Assembly (NCBI GenBank): GCA_003661185.1
Contig: QMVQ01000025.1
Span: 1-12,815, forward strand
DNA: 12,815 nt
Origin: Candidatus Alkanophagales archaeon
GTDB taxonomy: Archaea > Halobacteriota > Syntropharchaeia > Alkanophagales > B39-G2
Reading direction: 5' to 3'
Of this stretch, positions 12,718 through 12,815 are shown in pieces; position 1 is the stretch's first letter; every line of letters starts with the position of its first letter. Position numbers and translations under genes: made by a program. Under the pieces are notes generated by a model, which did no database searches, was not told where the DNA came from, and was given only the letters and a program-made list of their open reading frames with translations.

Positions 12718-12815
12718 GAAGAAATTTGACGCTGTGAAAATGATGCGTGAAATCAGGGATAAGTTGAGCAAAGAGTTCATGAACATGAGCTACGAGGAAC
12801 AAAAGGGATATATAA
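12707..12815 (+). CDS. Antitoxin-like protein partner of PIN toxin, N-terminal part
   Basis: 36 residues before the right edge, frame still open. It starts MRSEKKFDAVKMMREIRDKL and continues with a charged helix and MSYEEQKGYI. This KFDAVKMMREIRD pattern is what I associate with small proteins encoded directly after archaeal PIN toxins of this type; the exact antitoxin family is not assigned. The start at 12707 has a strong site, GGAGGTGA at 12693-12700, about 6 nt upstream, and overlaps the restored PIN frame by 11 bp. Toxin-first order with translational overlap fits a coupled pair. Because the antitoxin start lies inside the toxin's second frame, the toxin frameshift should disturb coupling but not this coding frame. 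Confidence 0.75.
   Translation, partial: MRSEKKFDAVKMMREIRDKLSKEFMNMSYEEQKGYI

Overview
The window looks like chromosomal DNA of a euryarchaeal archaeon with C1 (formylmethanofuran) metabolism: a methanogen, an anaerobic methane or alkane oxidiser, or a relative. The evidence is archaea-specific GatE, formylmethanofuran dehydrogenase subunit B, an NrpR-type nitrogen regulator, a COG1855-type PIN/KH ATPase, a Ncs6/TtuA thiolase and archaeal TrmI, plus TATA-like promoters placed for leaderless or short-leader mRNAs. No lineage is assigned beyond that. I see no tRNA, rRNA or CRISPR array.

Layout. At the left edge is the C-terminal 100 residues of a PIN/KH ATPase (+). Facing it (-) is a two-gene ABC-2 exporter (ATPase then permease, TGATG overlap). 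The ATPase sits directly downstream of the decayed 3' end of an IS200/IS605-type tnpB, which stays open in the ATPase frame and makes its start appear too far upstream. Upstream on the same strand are a 152-residue protein of unknown function and a compact cluster transcribed as fwdB - nrpR - Lrp/AsnC regulator - gatE. This cluster joins a C1 enzyme subunit, a 2-oxoglutarate-type nitrogen regulator, an amino-acid-type regulator and the glutamine-consuming tRNA amidotransferase. Divergent from fwdB is a membrane-anchored TPR protein (+). A gap of about 530 bp with no convincing gene follows, then a tRNA-modification pair (-): ncs6/ttuA-like and trmI.

From about 11.2 kb the base composition becomes visibly AT-rich and gene content becomes accessory. 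There is a small ORF overlapping an integral membrane protein of unknown function, then a roughly 85-bp imperfect inverted repeat shaped like an integron attC recombination site. Next is a PIN-domain ribonuclease gene broken by one frameshift, overlapping the start of a small antitoxin-like gene that runs off the right edge. The attC-like site between a membrane-protein ORF and a toxin-antitoxin pair is the most unusual thing here. It suggests cassette-type DNA in an archaeon, but no integrase and only one such site are in view.
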